Positions 15,001 to 26,100 of a DNA stretch of 64,000 bases are shown here, one piece after another; positions within the stretch are counted from its first letter, which is position 1, and each line of letters starts with the position of its first letter. Location: positions 258,991 through 322,990 of the forward strand of contig NW_005434615.1 in assembly GCF_000315625.1 (NCBI RefSeq). Direction: 5' to 3'. A model generated the notes under the pieces. The model searched no databases. It saw only the letters and a program-made list of their open reading frames with translations, and had not been told where the DNA came from. The position numbers and the translations under genes were made by a program. The stretch is from Guillardia theta CCMP2712 (lineage: Eukaryota; Cryptophyceae; Pyrenomonadales; Geminigeraceae).

Positions 15001-18000
15001 GTTGTAGACATTCCGATGCGACCTAGTGGCATTCGTTTTGGCCAGCAGCCGGTCATTGAAAGAGCAGGAGTGAGGTTTCAGGAATTTGTCAGTTGCGAGA
15101 TGTACGACGAGTATGGAAATGTCTTGAACACAGACGCTTACAGTGTGGAGATTGTAGTTACCAGTGCATCTGGCTCAGGATGCTATTTCAATCGCGATTT
15201 GCAATCATACCCATACCAAGGCATTCAAGTGCAAGTTGGTGGTCCGAGTGAAAATATGAGTATTGCTTCACCTGGAACTCTGCAAACAATTGGTGGGATC
15301 GTGATATGGGAGAATCTACTCTGCAACGTAGCTTCTGAAGGATGTTCTGAGTAAGTCTCAATGTAGATCATCATCATTGGCACTGATTCATACGGCTTGC
15401 AGGTGCGAGGCGAATTCCTGCAATGATCACAACGCCTACACAATGCAATGCAGAGCTACCGGAGATTTCTGCAACCCGTGCGTATCAGAAGCAAAGTTCC
15501 ACGTTTATCCAGATGCGCCTTCAGCCATTGTAGGAAATAAGATTGATGTCGTCGTTGCAGGATCACCGGCGTATGTATGAACATTCTCACTATTGCTTCT
15601 GGTCCATCTGATGCTTCTTTTGCAGGGAGCAAGAAACGCAGGATTCGTTATTCCACCTGAAATCAGTTTGGTTGATGTATATGGGAATTTGGTAGTCTGT
15701 GGTAATCCAGGATCGATGACGGTGAGAGTAGAGCAGTTCAAAAACCCGTACATCTCAAGCCTGGATTTCTGCACCTCAGAAACTTCTTTGAATGGCTCTG
15801 TATGCCTGGATGGGCAAACAGCATCGCAAGTTGTTGCAGGAAAATCTACCTTTGGAGGTCTGTACCTTCGTTTTCCCGGCAAAAACTTCATACTCAGATT
15901 TGAATACCAAGGCATGACCTATCGCACTGAGCAATTCGATGTTTTACCGCAGGCCCCCAAGATCATCGGGTTCAGGCTTTCTCAATACCTCACTGAACTC
16001 ATCGTAAATTTTGATTCAGAGACGAACATGGCCAACATGGGAGGAAGCACTAGCTGTCGCTTGGTTTTGCCAGCTTCCATGCTGCCTGTGCTTGGAATAG
16101 ATCCATTGTGCACGTGGACCTCTCCGAGCACAATGCAGATCGAGCTTGGGTTGAACCCAACAGTCAAGCCTGGAGATCTGGTTTCTATCTACGAGGCTTC
16201 GAGCCAGAGCTCCTTGTTGTGGTTTCCTGTTGTGCAAGCGAACGGAATGGTCTACCTGCAACGGATCACAGGAGTCAGTGACGTGGTTCCTGTCAGGAAT
16301 ATCAGCTCAGTGACGACTCTCAAGTCAAATCAAGTTTCTTGCCACCAGATCACTAAACCTATGGCCCTCCAACTGACAGCTCAACTGGAGATCGACAACG
16401 AGATCAGTGTGACTGACGTGGAAAGAATCACGATTGATGGTAGGAACTACTACTTTGTATCCCTCTACTGTAAAGGACAGAATTGTCCCTTCGATATTCG
16501 AGTTGCTGCAACATCTGCGGTCTTCGCCTTGAATTCAACGTTGTTCGTAACAGATCAGCAAGGCAACTTCGTGCCATATCAGCACATCGAGACGTATGGA
16601 GCCACTGATATCGAGCCCTTCTACAAGAAAGATGAGGACATGAATGGTGGAATACGGTACAAGCAGTTTGTGGCCATTTGTAACTACAAGGGAAACAACA
16701 TGATGCAAAATGGTTTCATCAGCATCTTCGTGTGGGAGAACCAAAAGTTTGAGCTCCGACAGACCATGCCTTGTAAGCGCTGCACGAGCGCTTCCTATGC
16801 CGAGCACAATGAAGAGCACTATCTAGCTTTTACTAACACGGGAGCAGAGAATTTCGTGTCCATCTTTCGTTGGGTGCTCGGATCTTTTCGAGAAGTTCAG
16901 GTCTCACCCAACTCCGGCATGATCATGTGGGTCGGCGGGCGCTTCGAAGAGTTCATTCAGGACATCCCGACGGAAGACGGAGGCTACTGCAAGCTCTATC
17001 ACATCCCCTCGCAGCCTTCTCTCTACCTTGGAATAGCTGACCGCAAGCGGCAAGGGCAGTACCGATCGAACGTCAAGATCTACCGCTGGCAAGAGACTAT
17101 CTGTGATGTTCTTCGCAACATCTCGTGCTTTCGATCCTTCATAGAGCTTCCAGCGGTTGGTCCTCAGTCGTTCACTCCCTTCTCCATGAACAACAAGGAT
17201 TACGTTGCGATTGCGAACCAGTTCGAGGGGATGGAAGGGAACGAGCATTCGGAGCAATACAAGCAAGAGTCTTACATCTATCAGATTGACTACCAACTCA
17301 AGACGGCCTCCTTCATTCAGGTACTTCTGTTCCTTGCACACTCGTATGCTGACACAGGAGCGCAGGCAATTCCAACAGCTGGAGCTTACCTGTTCGACTT
17401 CCTCACTACCACTCAAGACGGCACCGACCAGCACTTCTTATCTGTGGCGAACTTGCGGGGCTTCGCAGGTTTCGAAACGACATCGAGGGTCTACAAGTGG
17501 GTGCAACCGAAAATTTACAATTCAAGCGTCTTGTGTAACCAAGCGAACACTCGACAAGGATATTTCTCCCTGATTGATGAAGTAACTTGGAAAGCCTCGA
17601 AGAAGTTTTCCTTCTTAGGAGTGGATCAAGACAACAATATCAAGTTGTTGCTTGTCTCCCTCGCTGGAAGTGGCGTGGTTGCAAGATTTTTCGATCTGAG
17701 TGAAATCATGTTGAAGCCCAATGTGATAGTGAAATATCCGAAGGTATGCTTCGTACTCTTGCTGATCCTTCAATAACTCTTTCGACAGGTCACTGGAGCC
17801 TGCAGTCGAATATATTTTGATGCGAGGGGCTCGGGCAATGGCGGCGGCAGAACCTTGAAACCCGTTTGGAAGTTGCAGAGCTTTGTGCCGTTGCTGCAGA
17901 ATCAAGCTTCGCCAACGTCAGACTTCTTCAGCAAGATTGCCGGAGCCTCTGCGCTGCTCCTCGACTTCAGTGAGCTCTTGCCATCGTGCGCAGGAGATCC

Positions 18001-21000
18001 TGTCTGTATCGACAAATATGTTCCTTCTGGATCGTACACGATGATGCTAAGCCTTCAAAATTGGATCGGAGGAAAGTCAGAATCAACATTTTCTTTCATC
18101 AAGCACGACTTTCCTACGCCCAGCATCTGGGTGTTGACGAAAGATGTCATTTCCATTTACTCTGACAAGGAAGTTCTCTTTGAGGTGTCTATGGCTACCA
18201 GTGAGTGTGAGAACGTTTCGTCTTTGAGCTACTCGTGGAAGTTTTCACCGAATGTGGTCGCTCCCAAGACCGATGCATTACAGCTTAGATTGCCGTCAAA
18301 TGCATTGTCGCCAAAGACGAATTACAATCTATCTTTCTCTGTTACCTCCTACAATTTCCAGGCTTCTGTAATGTTTCAGGTTCTGACTCTTCGGTCACCT
18401 CCTAAGATCACTATCATCGGAGGCAACATGCTCATCTCCATGAACGTTGCTGGAAAGCATCTTCTTGACGCTTCCAACTCCCGCAGTTCAGCAGGTAGCA
18501 ACGAGCTTCTGTTCCACTGGAGCTGCTACCAGAACGCACGGTTGGGTCCTGCATTGGCTGGTCCAATAGCGATCAGTTGCGCTCGTATAATAGCCGATGG
18601 ATACTCTGAATTTGAGCCAGTGTTACAGCTTGACAAGGCTAAAATGTTGGATCAATCTCGCGCTTTCACTTCATTGCAGTTGCCGACATATACACTCGGT
18701 TGCAACTTGCAAGACCCCTTTGCCGTTCATTGTGATCCCAGCGCTTTCTATGAATTCCAACTCGTTGTTTGCGATGATCCTAAACGAGATTGTACTCAGA
18801 GCAACCAAGAATTCGTTTCTATCTACCGCACATGGCTTAAAACTTCACCAGCAAACGTGCCTGAAACATCGCTTGCAACTCTGACAGCCGCTGTAAGTAA
18901 CTCAAGCAACATTCTCCTCAAGAGTCAGGCAACTGCAAACACACAATATAGATGGGTTCAGCTGTCACCGCCTGGTTCAAACTTGCTGACGACAAGCAAC
19001 ATTCTGTCAAGTGTTTACAGCAGTTCTCTGGTCCTCAAGTCCGGTCTTCTCCTCGACTCAACCAGGTAAACATTTTGAACGTGGAAGGTAGCGTGTAAAT
19101 GACCTTTGGTACTACAGTTACACAATTCTGATATACTCACAAACGTCTTCGGCTCTGAACAATCTTGACGACGTCGCAAATTGCATGTCTTGTGGCTGGG
19201 CTCAGGTGAAGATTTGACTGATCTGACCTGCGAAGTTGATAACTGCTCTTGGTTTTAGGCACAATTTGAATCAATGTCTGCGATCAGGGGCGGCCTGATT
19301 CACGTCTCGCCGACGTTTGGAACTTCGGCTCAAACAAGTTTCTCGTTCTCGACAGAATCATGGATGACGCACACGAGCTTCAACCAAGACGATCTCCCTC
19401 TATTGTACAGCTTCTACTATGAGTCCGATGGAGTCAGGAAGTACCTCTCTGCAGGCTCTTACAGCCCATCCGTCACTTCCATCTTGTCTGGAGGAGAACC
19501 CAGCCAAACCTGCTCTCAGAGTGCAACATGCAGGACTAAAACGGTTTATGTATCAGCCGCATTTTCGACGGAAAGATCGATTGTGTCCCCTGGAGTCACA
19601 GTGGAGTTGTCGTTGACAGATCCAAACAACGCCAAGAGATCCATCGAATCGCAGCTTGCGACGATATTAAAGTATCACGCAAGCGATATCGTTGGTAAGT
19701 TTGCCTCGTCCACGGGCACTTTGGCAGATTTCATGAATGATAAGACCGTCAATTGGGAATTCTACGCAGTAGGATTGGATTACAAGAAAGGTGTCAGGGA
19801 TCAACTTTCAACCTTGCTCAGCAGTACAGTGCAGAATGGTCAACCTCTACCACCTACATTAGCATTGCAACTGGTTGGAACTCTTTCAGCTATTGTTGGT
19901 TCAAACACTGAACTGTCAACTTTGTCCATAAGCGCATGTTCTGCCTCCTTAAGACAAATCATGACTACCCTGATTACAATGTCAAGGGAAGGAACAAGCA
20001 TTGTTTCACGCAACGAGTTTGAGGATCATGTTCTGTTTATATCATCACAGTTTCTGCAGGCAAGAAGTGTATTGCTGTCTCAAGTGAGAGATACTTCTGG
20101 GCTGGAGCCTGTCTCACAAAGCAGCATCAGAGCGGTAATGCAGCTACCGTCTGCCCTATCAGCGTCCACAGAATTGCTTCAATTGCAAAACAATGCAGGA
20201 CTGGAAATCATTACCTCTTTGAATTTATTGTCTGAATTAAGCGTGATTGGGTTTACCCCTGGACAAGTTCCTGCTCAAATGTCGTCAAGCGACTTCTTGA
20301 TGGAAACATCGGTGCATGACGCAGCAGGTCTTGGAGGAATGAGCTACACTCTTTCCCGATTGTGGAGCGGCTGTGCAACATGTATCTACATCACCGCAGC
20401 ATTGCAAGTGACGTTTCCAAAGGCGCTTCAGATGACTGGAATCTATCAAGTTCAAAGAGCGATGGTGCTGAACAACCCTTTCGACATCAGCCAAACACAG
20501 CTGTTGTGTATCAATTCAAAATTGCAATCTCTGTGGTCGAGTTCAGTGGTATACCTTCCGGCTGATACCGCAGGAAACCTGTATCAAGACAGGGTGAGGA
20601 AAAATGTGATGAAATTTGGATTTGACTCCTGTGAAATCCTGTCACCTGTCTACGTTATCAATGTTCGGCCTGATCAGACAAGTAAGTACCTGGATGCTGT
20701 TCTCTCGGACTCCCCTATAGAGTTTGTTCTCTCGTTCGATCCAAAGAAGAATGCGGAAGTCTCGTCGGGAGTGTCGGATCCGTTCACCGGAGTTTCAAGC
20801 ACTGCCTCTTGCGTTAGATTTGACGTGTCAACTGGCAAGTGGAGCACGAGTGATGTCCAACACGTTGAAACCAACTTTGGATATGCAAATGGTACTGGAG
20901 CCTTCGTGAGATGTCGCAGCAAAAAGCTTGGAATCTTTGCTGTGAGCGAGGTCTGCCATACATTCCTGATTAAATCGCATGCTGACTTGTTTGCCAGGTA

Positions 21001-22129
21001 CCTGCGGATTGCCGGAAGCAGACGTTGGGAAAGACAGTGAACGACGAATGCGGGGTATGCGGAGGAGACAACTCAGCTTGCTCCGGTTGTGATGGCATAC
21101 CAAACAGTGGTCGATCAAAGCTGTGCAGGTAAGAGAGTCTTTTATATCAGAAAGCAGTGCTTGACTTGACAACGTAGTGGTCATGGGAAATGCTCAACCG
21201 ATCCTGTCGTTACCAACCGCAAGTGCATTTGTGAAACCAAATATTATGGGGCCGTCTGTCATGTGGCATGCAGCCGAGACCTCAATTGCAGCAATCACGG
21301 AGATTGTGTTGTGACTTCGATGAGTACCTTGAGCATGGAGACTGATTCCAAGTGCGTCTGTGACTCCAGTAAGCTGCAAGTCGTGACGTGACCACGCTTG
21401 ACGATCTCTTTCAGAATATCAGCCCATCAGCAACATAACAGGGCTACGACCAGTAGCGACCTGCGTGAAAATCCCCACCAAGCCCAGGTTCTCACCGATC
21501 GTATGGTGGTTCCTGCTTGTGGGAGTTCCTGTGATATCTATTGCTCTTGTTATCCTAGCGATTTTGGGATGGTAAGAGCCTGTTTGGATGCTTAATGGTT
21601 GAGACATGACTCTTGCATAGGCGAGCAAGACAGGCGAGTTTGCAAGTGCGGAGCTTGCAAAAAGAAATTGCGCAACTCAAGGATCGAGACTTGATGCTTC
21701 AAGACCCTGCCAAGCACTTGCTGCCTAATCGGATGGAGGTCGAGGCTGATCTCTGTCAAGTCGCTGTGCATGGGGATGCAGTTCCGGCTGTGATGCGGAT
21801 TCAGTCCATCAAATCTCCCAACACGACCGTCGCCCCTGAGGTAGTGGTCATTACTGTCGCTTTGACTTCTGACGTGCGGCAGGTCGAGCGTCCAATGCTG
21901 CTCGAGAGTGACGAGTCGAGTGGTTCGATCGTCGGCGAAACAAAGGAGGAGGAGGGAGGCTTGCATTTGAAGTATGGGTCCATCTACAGGCTCCGACAAC
22001 AGGTGAGGACTATCATGATCTCTTCGCTCTGTGCTCAAGTTGAAATTTCAGGGAACCGGTTTACAAGCAAGGGAACCAAACCTGAATTTCGCTGAGGAGC
22101 AAGTCGATGACTCCGATGGCTCGTTCTGA
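1..22129 (+). CDS. Gene A: giant type I membrane adhesin (Ig-like repeats, lectin, EAR, REJ, GAIN/GPS-like), 5' partial
   Basis: One multi-exon gene, open at the left edge. Large exons are about 1-8093, 9667-14556, 14604-15352, 15625-17744, 17790-19065 and 19260-20950. Small exons I could join in phase include 8146-8263, 8312-8392, 8446-8521, 8575-8798, 20998-21128, 21178-21368, 21415-21571, 21621-22002 and 22052-22129. Introns are 46-53 nt. The product has over 30 repeats with a V-x-D-x-Y-G-N signature (for example LVDYYGNTV, MYDEYGNVL), each followed by a G-x-A-x-F-x-N-L-x-V strand, an Ig/filamin-like fold. Downstream come Cys-rich, C-type lectin, EAR, REJ and GAIN modules, one transmembrane helix and a cytosolic tail. 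Most of it would be extracellular. Family knowledge (polycystin-1, sea-urchin REJ proteins, adhesion GPCRs) suggests adhesion or ligand sensing; ligands are unknown. About 7,000 residues are visible; a signal peptide would lie upstream of the window. Confidence 0.85.
9479..9840 (+). other. Cys-rich WCYVD module in gene A
   Basis: An exon ending near 9609 (…ENFDYGR) splices over a 57-nt intron onto the exon starting at 9667, giving YCAVWDG, then C-x6-C-x4-W-x-C-C-x-P-WCYVD-x2-C, and 12 residues later LFYSYQTC. I recall this WCYVD…YSYxTC pattern from surface proteins of oomycetes, diatoms and other algae, but cannot name a curated domain. Eight or more cysteines in about 60 residues point to a disulfide-bonded extracellular module. 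Confidence 0.6.
13339..13692 (+). other. C-type lectin-like domain in gene A
   Basis: About 118 residues begin at DWCDGSIISGKCYRYD and contain the hallmarks of the C-type lectin fold: W-x2-A-x2-C-x3-G-G-x-L-A-K-L, then the WIGL strand, WKWIDN, a C-A-S-M segment and a closing C-x-S-V-C. The canonical EPN/QPD-W-N-D sugar and calcium motif is not obvious (ASEPHVSLNCAS sits where it should be), so sugar binding is uncertain. The domain interrupts an Ig-like repeat: LVDYYGNTV lies before it and a SGTRALTAVDGFVEYSDL strand after it. Confidence 0.85.
16420..17740 (+). other. EAR (EPTP) repeats in gene A
   Basis: Roughly four repeats of about 50 residues have the EAR pattern of a hydrophobic V-A-I-C-N or L-x-V-A-N strand, then S-x-I-Y/F-x-W. 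Examples are FVAICNYKGNN…SIFVWENQKFEL, YLAFTNTGAENFVSIFRWVL, YVAIANQFEG…SYIYQI and FLSVANLRGFAG…SRVYKWVQ. EAR repeats form beta-propellers in LGI proteins, TSPEAR and the adhesion GPCR ADGRV1. Their presence beside REJ and GAIN regions supports a surface-receptor role. A 45-nt in-frame segment at about 17320-17365 starts with GT and ends with AG and may be an unrecognised intron. Confidence 0.7.
17855..19520 (+). other. REJ (receptor for egg jelly) module in gene A
   Basis: The segment runs from Ig/FN3-like strands (FSWKFSPNVVAP type, YNLSFSVTSYNFQA) through LLDASNSRSS…FHWSC, ending with GGLIHVSPTFGTSAQTSF and LPLLYSFYYESDG. The final G-x-L-x-V-x-P-x-x-G-x-A-x-x-T-x-F and L-P-L-x-Y-x-F-x-Y patterns are typical of the C-terminal part of REJ modules in polycystin-1 and sea-urchin REJ proteins. 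Introns near 19066 and 19207 split it. Confidence 0.75.
19560..20950 (+). other. GAIN-like domain with degenerate GPS in gene A
   Basis: A mostly helical stretch of over 300 residues (LVGTLSAIVGSNTELS, TTLITMSREGTSIVS) is followed by beta strands and a GPS-like ending, CVRFDVSTGKWS…VRCRSKKLGIFAV. Order and spacing match a GAIN domain following REJ, as in polycystin-1. The cleavage triad, normally H-L followed by S or T, reads K-L-G here, so self-cleavage is not expected. Confidence 0.7.
20998..21368 (+). other. CGVCGG knot plus EGF-like segment in gene A
   Basis: Two exons separated by a 49-nt intron (21129-21177). The first encodes NDECGVCGGDNSACSGCDG, a Cys-rich motif recurrent in protist and animal surface proteins. 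The second encodes an EGF-like segment: GHGKC…RKCICETKYYGAVC, then LNCSNHGDCV…KCVC. This is a membrane-proximal stalk. Confidence 0.75.
21415..22129 (+). other. Transmembrane helix and cytosolic tail of gene A
   Basis: Exon 21415-21571 ends in a hydrophobic helix at 21497-21571 (VWWFLLVGVPVISIALVILA) followed by W-R-A-R-Q, a basic stop-transfer sequence. The next exon begins with a short heptad-like segment (LQVRSLQKEIAQLKDRDL) and continues into an acidic Ser/Glu-rich tail. The last exon, 22052-22129, is joined across a 49-nt intron (22003-22051) and ends EEQVDDSDGSF-stop. Only one helix is seen: there is no 7-TM or 11-TM region before the stop. Confidence 0.8.
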
Positions 22130-23143
22130 ACACCACAACTTCAGGTGTCACCTTAGCATCCTGACCTTGAAACAAACACACCTGTAAATATGTTGCCATG
22201 TAAATGAATATCTTTGATCTGAATTCCTCCAATGAAACCAACTAGCAAATCCAAATGTTCAAGTCACACCATTGTCTGAAGGAGACGAATATGAGATCGT
22301 GAACGTACGATGTACCCCATATTTTACTCATATAGGAACTGCGTTCACTTATGTAAGATTGTAGTTTACTCAAGTAGTCTGATGACTCACTCTTGTATCA
22401 GCTACGTTTACTCAACTATTTCAAACCTTTATAAATTCCGTTTTATCTTGACAAGTGACTTGAAATTTGTTGGGGTGGGGTGTCCTCGTATAGGTTCATA
22501 CACCGGTACTAGAAAAGGTAAATGAAGGGGTATTGCAAAAAACTCATGGGTGGGGTCATCTGGCCACTGGACAGTTGAAGGATAGATAATTGGATGGTAG
22601 GGTCCAGGGAATTTGGTAAATCAGGGGTGGGGTGGGTGTAAATACATGGGGTAGTGTAAAGGAAAATTGGGGTGATAGGTTACGATGAGTTGGTTTTGTG
22701 TACTCGGTAGGGGGGTGGGTTAGTTTGATGTTCAGATGGTGGGTGGACGGGTGGGCGGGAGGGTCAATCCAACTGACGTCTGATCCGCTCCTCGGGTAGC
22801 GCAATGCTGCGGTCACAAGAGGGATGAAGAGGAAGGGAAAGAAAGGTTGAGAGAGATTGAAAGCAATAATGCTCTATCATGAAGAAGACATGTGCTGATA
22901 TAGAGAGGTTGACTTAGAACCCTTAGTTCCCAGGAGATTGCATCCTAGCAGATTTTTGAAATCAGGTTCATGCAATAGGGAATACCTGAGTCAGTGCGGA
23001 TGGAGTGAGTGAAAGCGATATTGAGATACTGACCTTTTATCATCTTGACAGTGTGAAAGAGGTCCAGCTGCATGATTGGTTTCGTATATACTGGTTGTGT
23101 CTCTTGGAATTCATGTTTTAAGCAAACCGGGAATTAAGCAGAA
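22130..23143. promoter_or_regulatory. Intergenic region between giant genes A and B, G-rich tract included
   Basis: I see no credible coding region. The segment holds the 3' flank of A, with TGTAAA elements near 22185 and 22200, then AT-rich DNA, then a strongly G-rich + strand stretch at about 22620-22770 with many GGG runs. The best cluster, at about 22735-22765, reads GGGTGG-ACGGGTGGGCGGGAGGG and could form a G-quadruplex. Gene B starts about 370 bases further on. A promoter role is inferred from position only. Confidence 0.35.
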
Positions 23144-26100
23144 ATGCAAACAAAATCGAGGCTTCTGGCCGCCTCAACAAAAGTTTTGGTCGTCTATATC
23201 GTGATTGTGTTGTCAAGTTATGCTTCGGCTGAGTCTACCGATGCATCGAAGAGTATTGCAACAGGAAACGGCCTTCTATCTGCTACAGCAGGCATTGTGT
23301 CAGGGTTTACCATCACAGCTAAGGACGAATCTGGCGTCCGAAGAACCTCGGGTGGTGATGAATTCATCGTCGAATTGGAAGGTATTTTGTGCTTTTTCCT
23401 TCGATTGAGTATGAACTTTTGATTTTTAAGGCACACGATCGATAAGTGGCTCTGTCACTGACTCATTAGATGGCACGTATGATGTATCCTACACTCCGAC
23501 AAAGAGCGGAAACTACGAAGCATCTGTGAAGTTGGCAAGAAGCGGAGGTCTTTCTGGTCAATACTTTGAGAATGTGTGGTTTTTCTACACCCCTGTCAAA
23601 ACTGTAATCAACCCCACGATCAATCTGGATTGGGGAGAGGGTCCTGTCACTGATATGGGCCAAGATTACGTCAGCATTCGTTGGCAAGGAAAACTGAAGC
23701 CATTGTTTCCCGAAACTCATACGTTTTTCATTTCAAGTGATGACGGTGCAAAGCTGTGGGTGGACAACGTGCTCATGATCGATCGATGGGACTCTTCTTG
23801 TAACGAGACATCAGCTACCATCGCTTTGAAGCCGCATGTCTTCTACAACATAAAACTAGAGTACAAGGAAGTCACTGGAAACGCTTACATTCGTCTCAGT
23901 TGGCAAACTCACTCAACACCAAAAGAAATTATCCCTGCAAGCCAATTGTACTATGAATCGCAGATCAAGCAGAGCCCCTTCTCCCTCATTGTGTACCCTA
24001 ATGTGGCCTACGGTCCTCGCTGCTGGGCAGCTGGCGAGGGTCTTGCTCTGGCAACAGCTGGTACATCAGCTCAGTTGACCCTTCAGGCAAATGATATCTA
24101 CGACAATGAGAGGGGAGAAGGTGGTGATCTCTTCAGCGTCAGAGTATATCCACAAGGCTCAATTGAGGTTGGCAATCAGGGTAGACCCGTCCATGCTGTT
24201 GTGGTTGATGAAACTGATTCATCATACATTTCGGAATATACCACGTACACGTCAGGCAACAATACTCTTTATGCTACACTTCTGACTGGTGGAGGTGTTG
24301 GTGCCACGTACTATTCCGATTATGGATTTTCGATGCCGCAAAAGTACGAGCAGGGCGATTCTGCTGTTCAGACCTTGATGTACGACAGCTCTATGCAGCA
24401 CTCACTACCAAGTGAGGGGAACTTTTCTGTCCGATATGTTGGATTCTTGGGACCGGAGGCAGATGACGTTTACACCTTTACATGGGTTGCATCGGGCAAT
24501 GGTGGAGCAGTCAGAGTGTGGGTTGACAACATGATTCTGATCAATCAGTGGGACTCAAGCTCAGTCACTGATTCTGGAACCATTGATCTCCGTGCAACAT
24601 ACTACTATGACTTGAAGGTTGAATACAAGTTTGAGCAGACAAGTTCTTTGAATCCAAGCGCCAGTTTGCAATGGAAGTATTCTGATTTAGCTCAGACAGT
24701 ACTTGGTTCCGCTTCCTTGTTCCTCGGCCAGGATGTCATGGATATTCCCTCGCTTGTTTCCGTTTATCCTGCTGGTATGCATCTTTGTATGCTTTCAATT
24801 GTTTTCTGAACTCACGATTCGGTTTTGTCAGGTACTTGCGCCTCCAAGTCAATTGTTACTCCTCAAACCCTCGGAGAGACTGACAGCCTAGAATTGTCAA
24901 CAGCTGGGCATCAAGCTGAATTCACAATCACTGCACGAGATTTGTATGGCAACCTCCGACTGGTAGGTGGGGAGCGATTCAAAGTGCGTCTCACTGGAGT
25001 GGATTCGCTTGCTGGTGTCGTCGAAGACATGCAAGTTACAAATCCAGGGAATTACCGTGTCATTTTCACTGCAACAAAATCCGGCACGTATGATGTCAGT
25101 GTTGTCTTTGGTGCAAGCGGAGTTCATAACTCACCCTATCGTTTAAGTGTGCAACCTGCACGAAGGCATCTGATCAACAGCCCAACGACAGGTCTTGCTT
25201 TGACTTTGTCTAGCGCTGGTATCTTGTCATCGATCACCATTACAGTACGGGATAGGCATGAAAATTGGCAACCAGATCCTAGTGTAGCATTCGCAGGAAT
25301 CAAAATTCTTGCAAGCGATTCTCTCAACAGCACAGACTTTGTTAGCACTAATCAGCAGACGTTGCAAAGTGGTGACAAGCCCGCCTTTGCAGATCAATTG
25401 AGCTATATCGGTGATATTAGCCTCAGGGGCACTCAAATTGCTACACCAACTACTCTAGACAATCCAAGATTGATCTTACGGTACATCATCACAAGGAGTG
25501 GAATGTATTCCTTGCTCGTCGGGGGCAGTGCAACTTCGCACGAGAGCTCGGTACTCGGATCTCCGTTCTCACTCGCGATCCATCCTGCACCTGCTTGTGC
25601 AGTCACTTCCAGTGTCATGGGCAGTGCTTTGACCATTGCTACTGCTGGAATCCAAGCAACTTACACCATTCAATCTCGAGGTACCACTTAAATTCTAGAT
25701 GATGTTTTGCGATATTGACGATTTTGGCAGATATGTATGGGAATGCAAGGAATTGGGAATTCGGAGACAACTTTGTCGCAGTCGTTCGACAGTACTATGG
25801 ATACGAAAATGGAACTGATGCCGTCCTGAAACAATACCGCAACGTAGAGTGCTCCACTCTCACCCCGCCTGGTCAAGTATGCGACACGTGGATGACGTAT
25901 AACAGTGACTGGACAACTGTTGGTGGAAGAGATAAGCATCCAATCGTCATGGACCAAGGCGACGGAACCTACACTGTGTCTTACACTGCCACCAGAAGTG
26001 GCAACAATTACATCTGGACCTCGCTTGCTGTAGCCGGTGGACTACAAGCCACGTACTATATTGGATCTACGAGTGATGTTTCGGATTCAACTCTGTTCGG

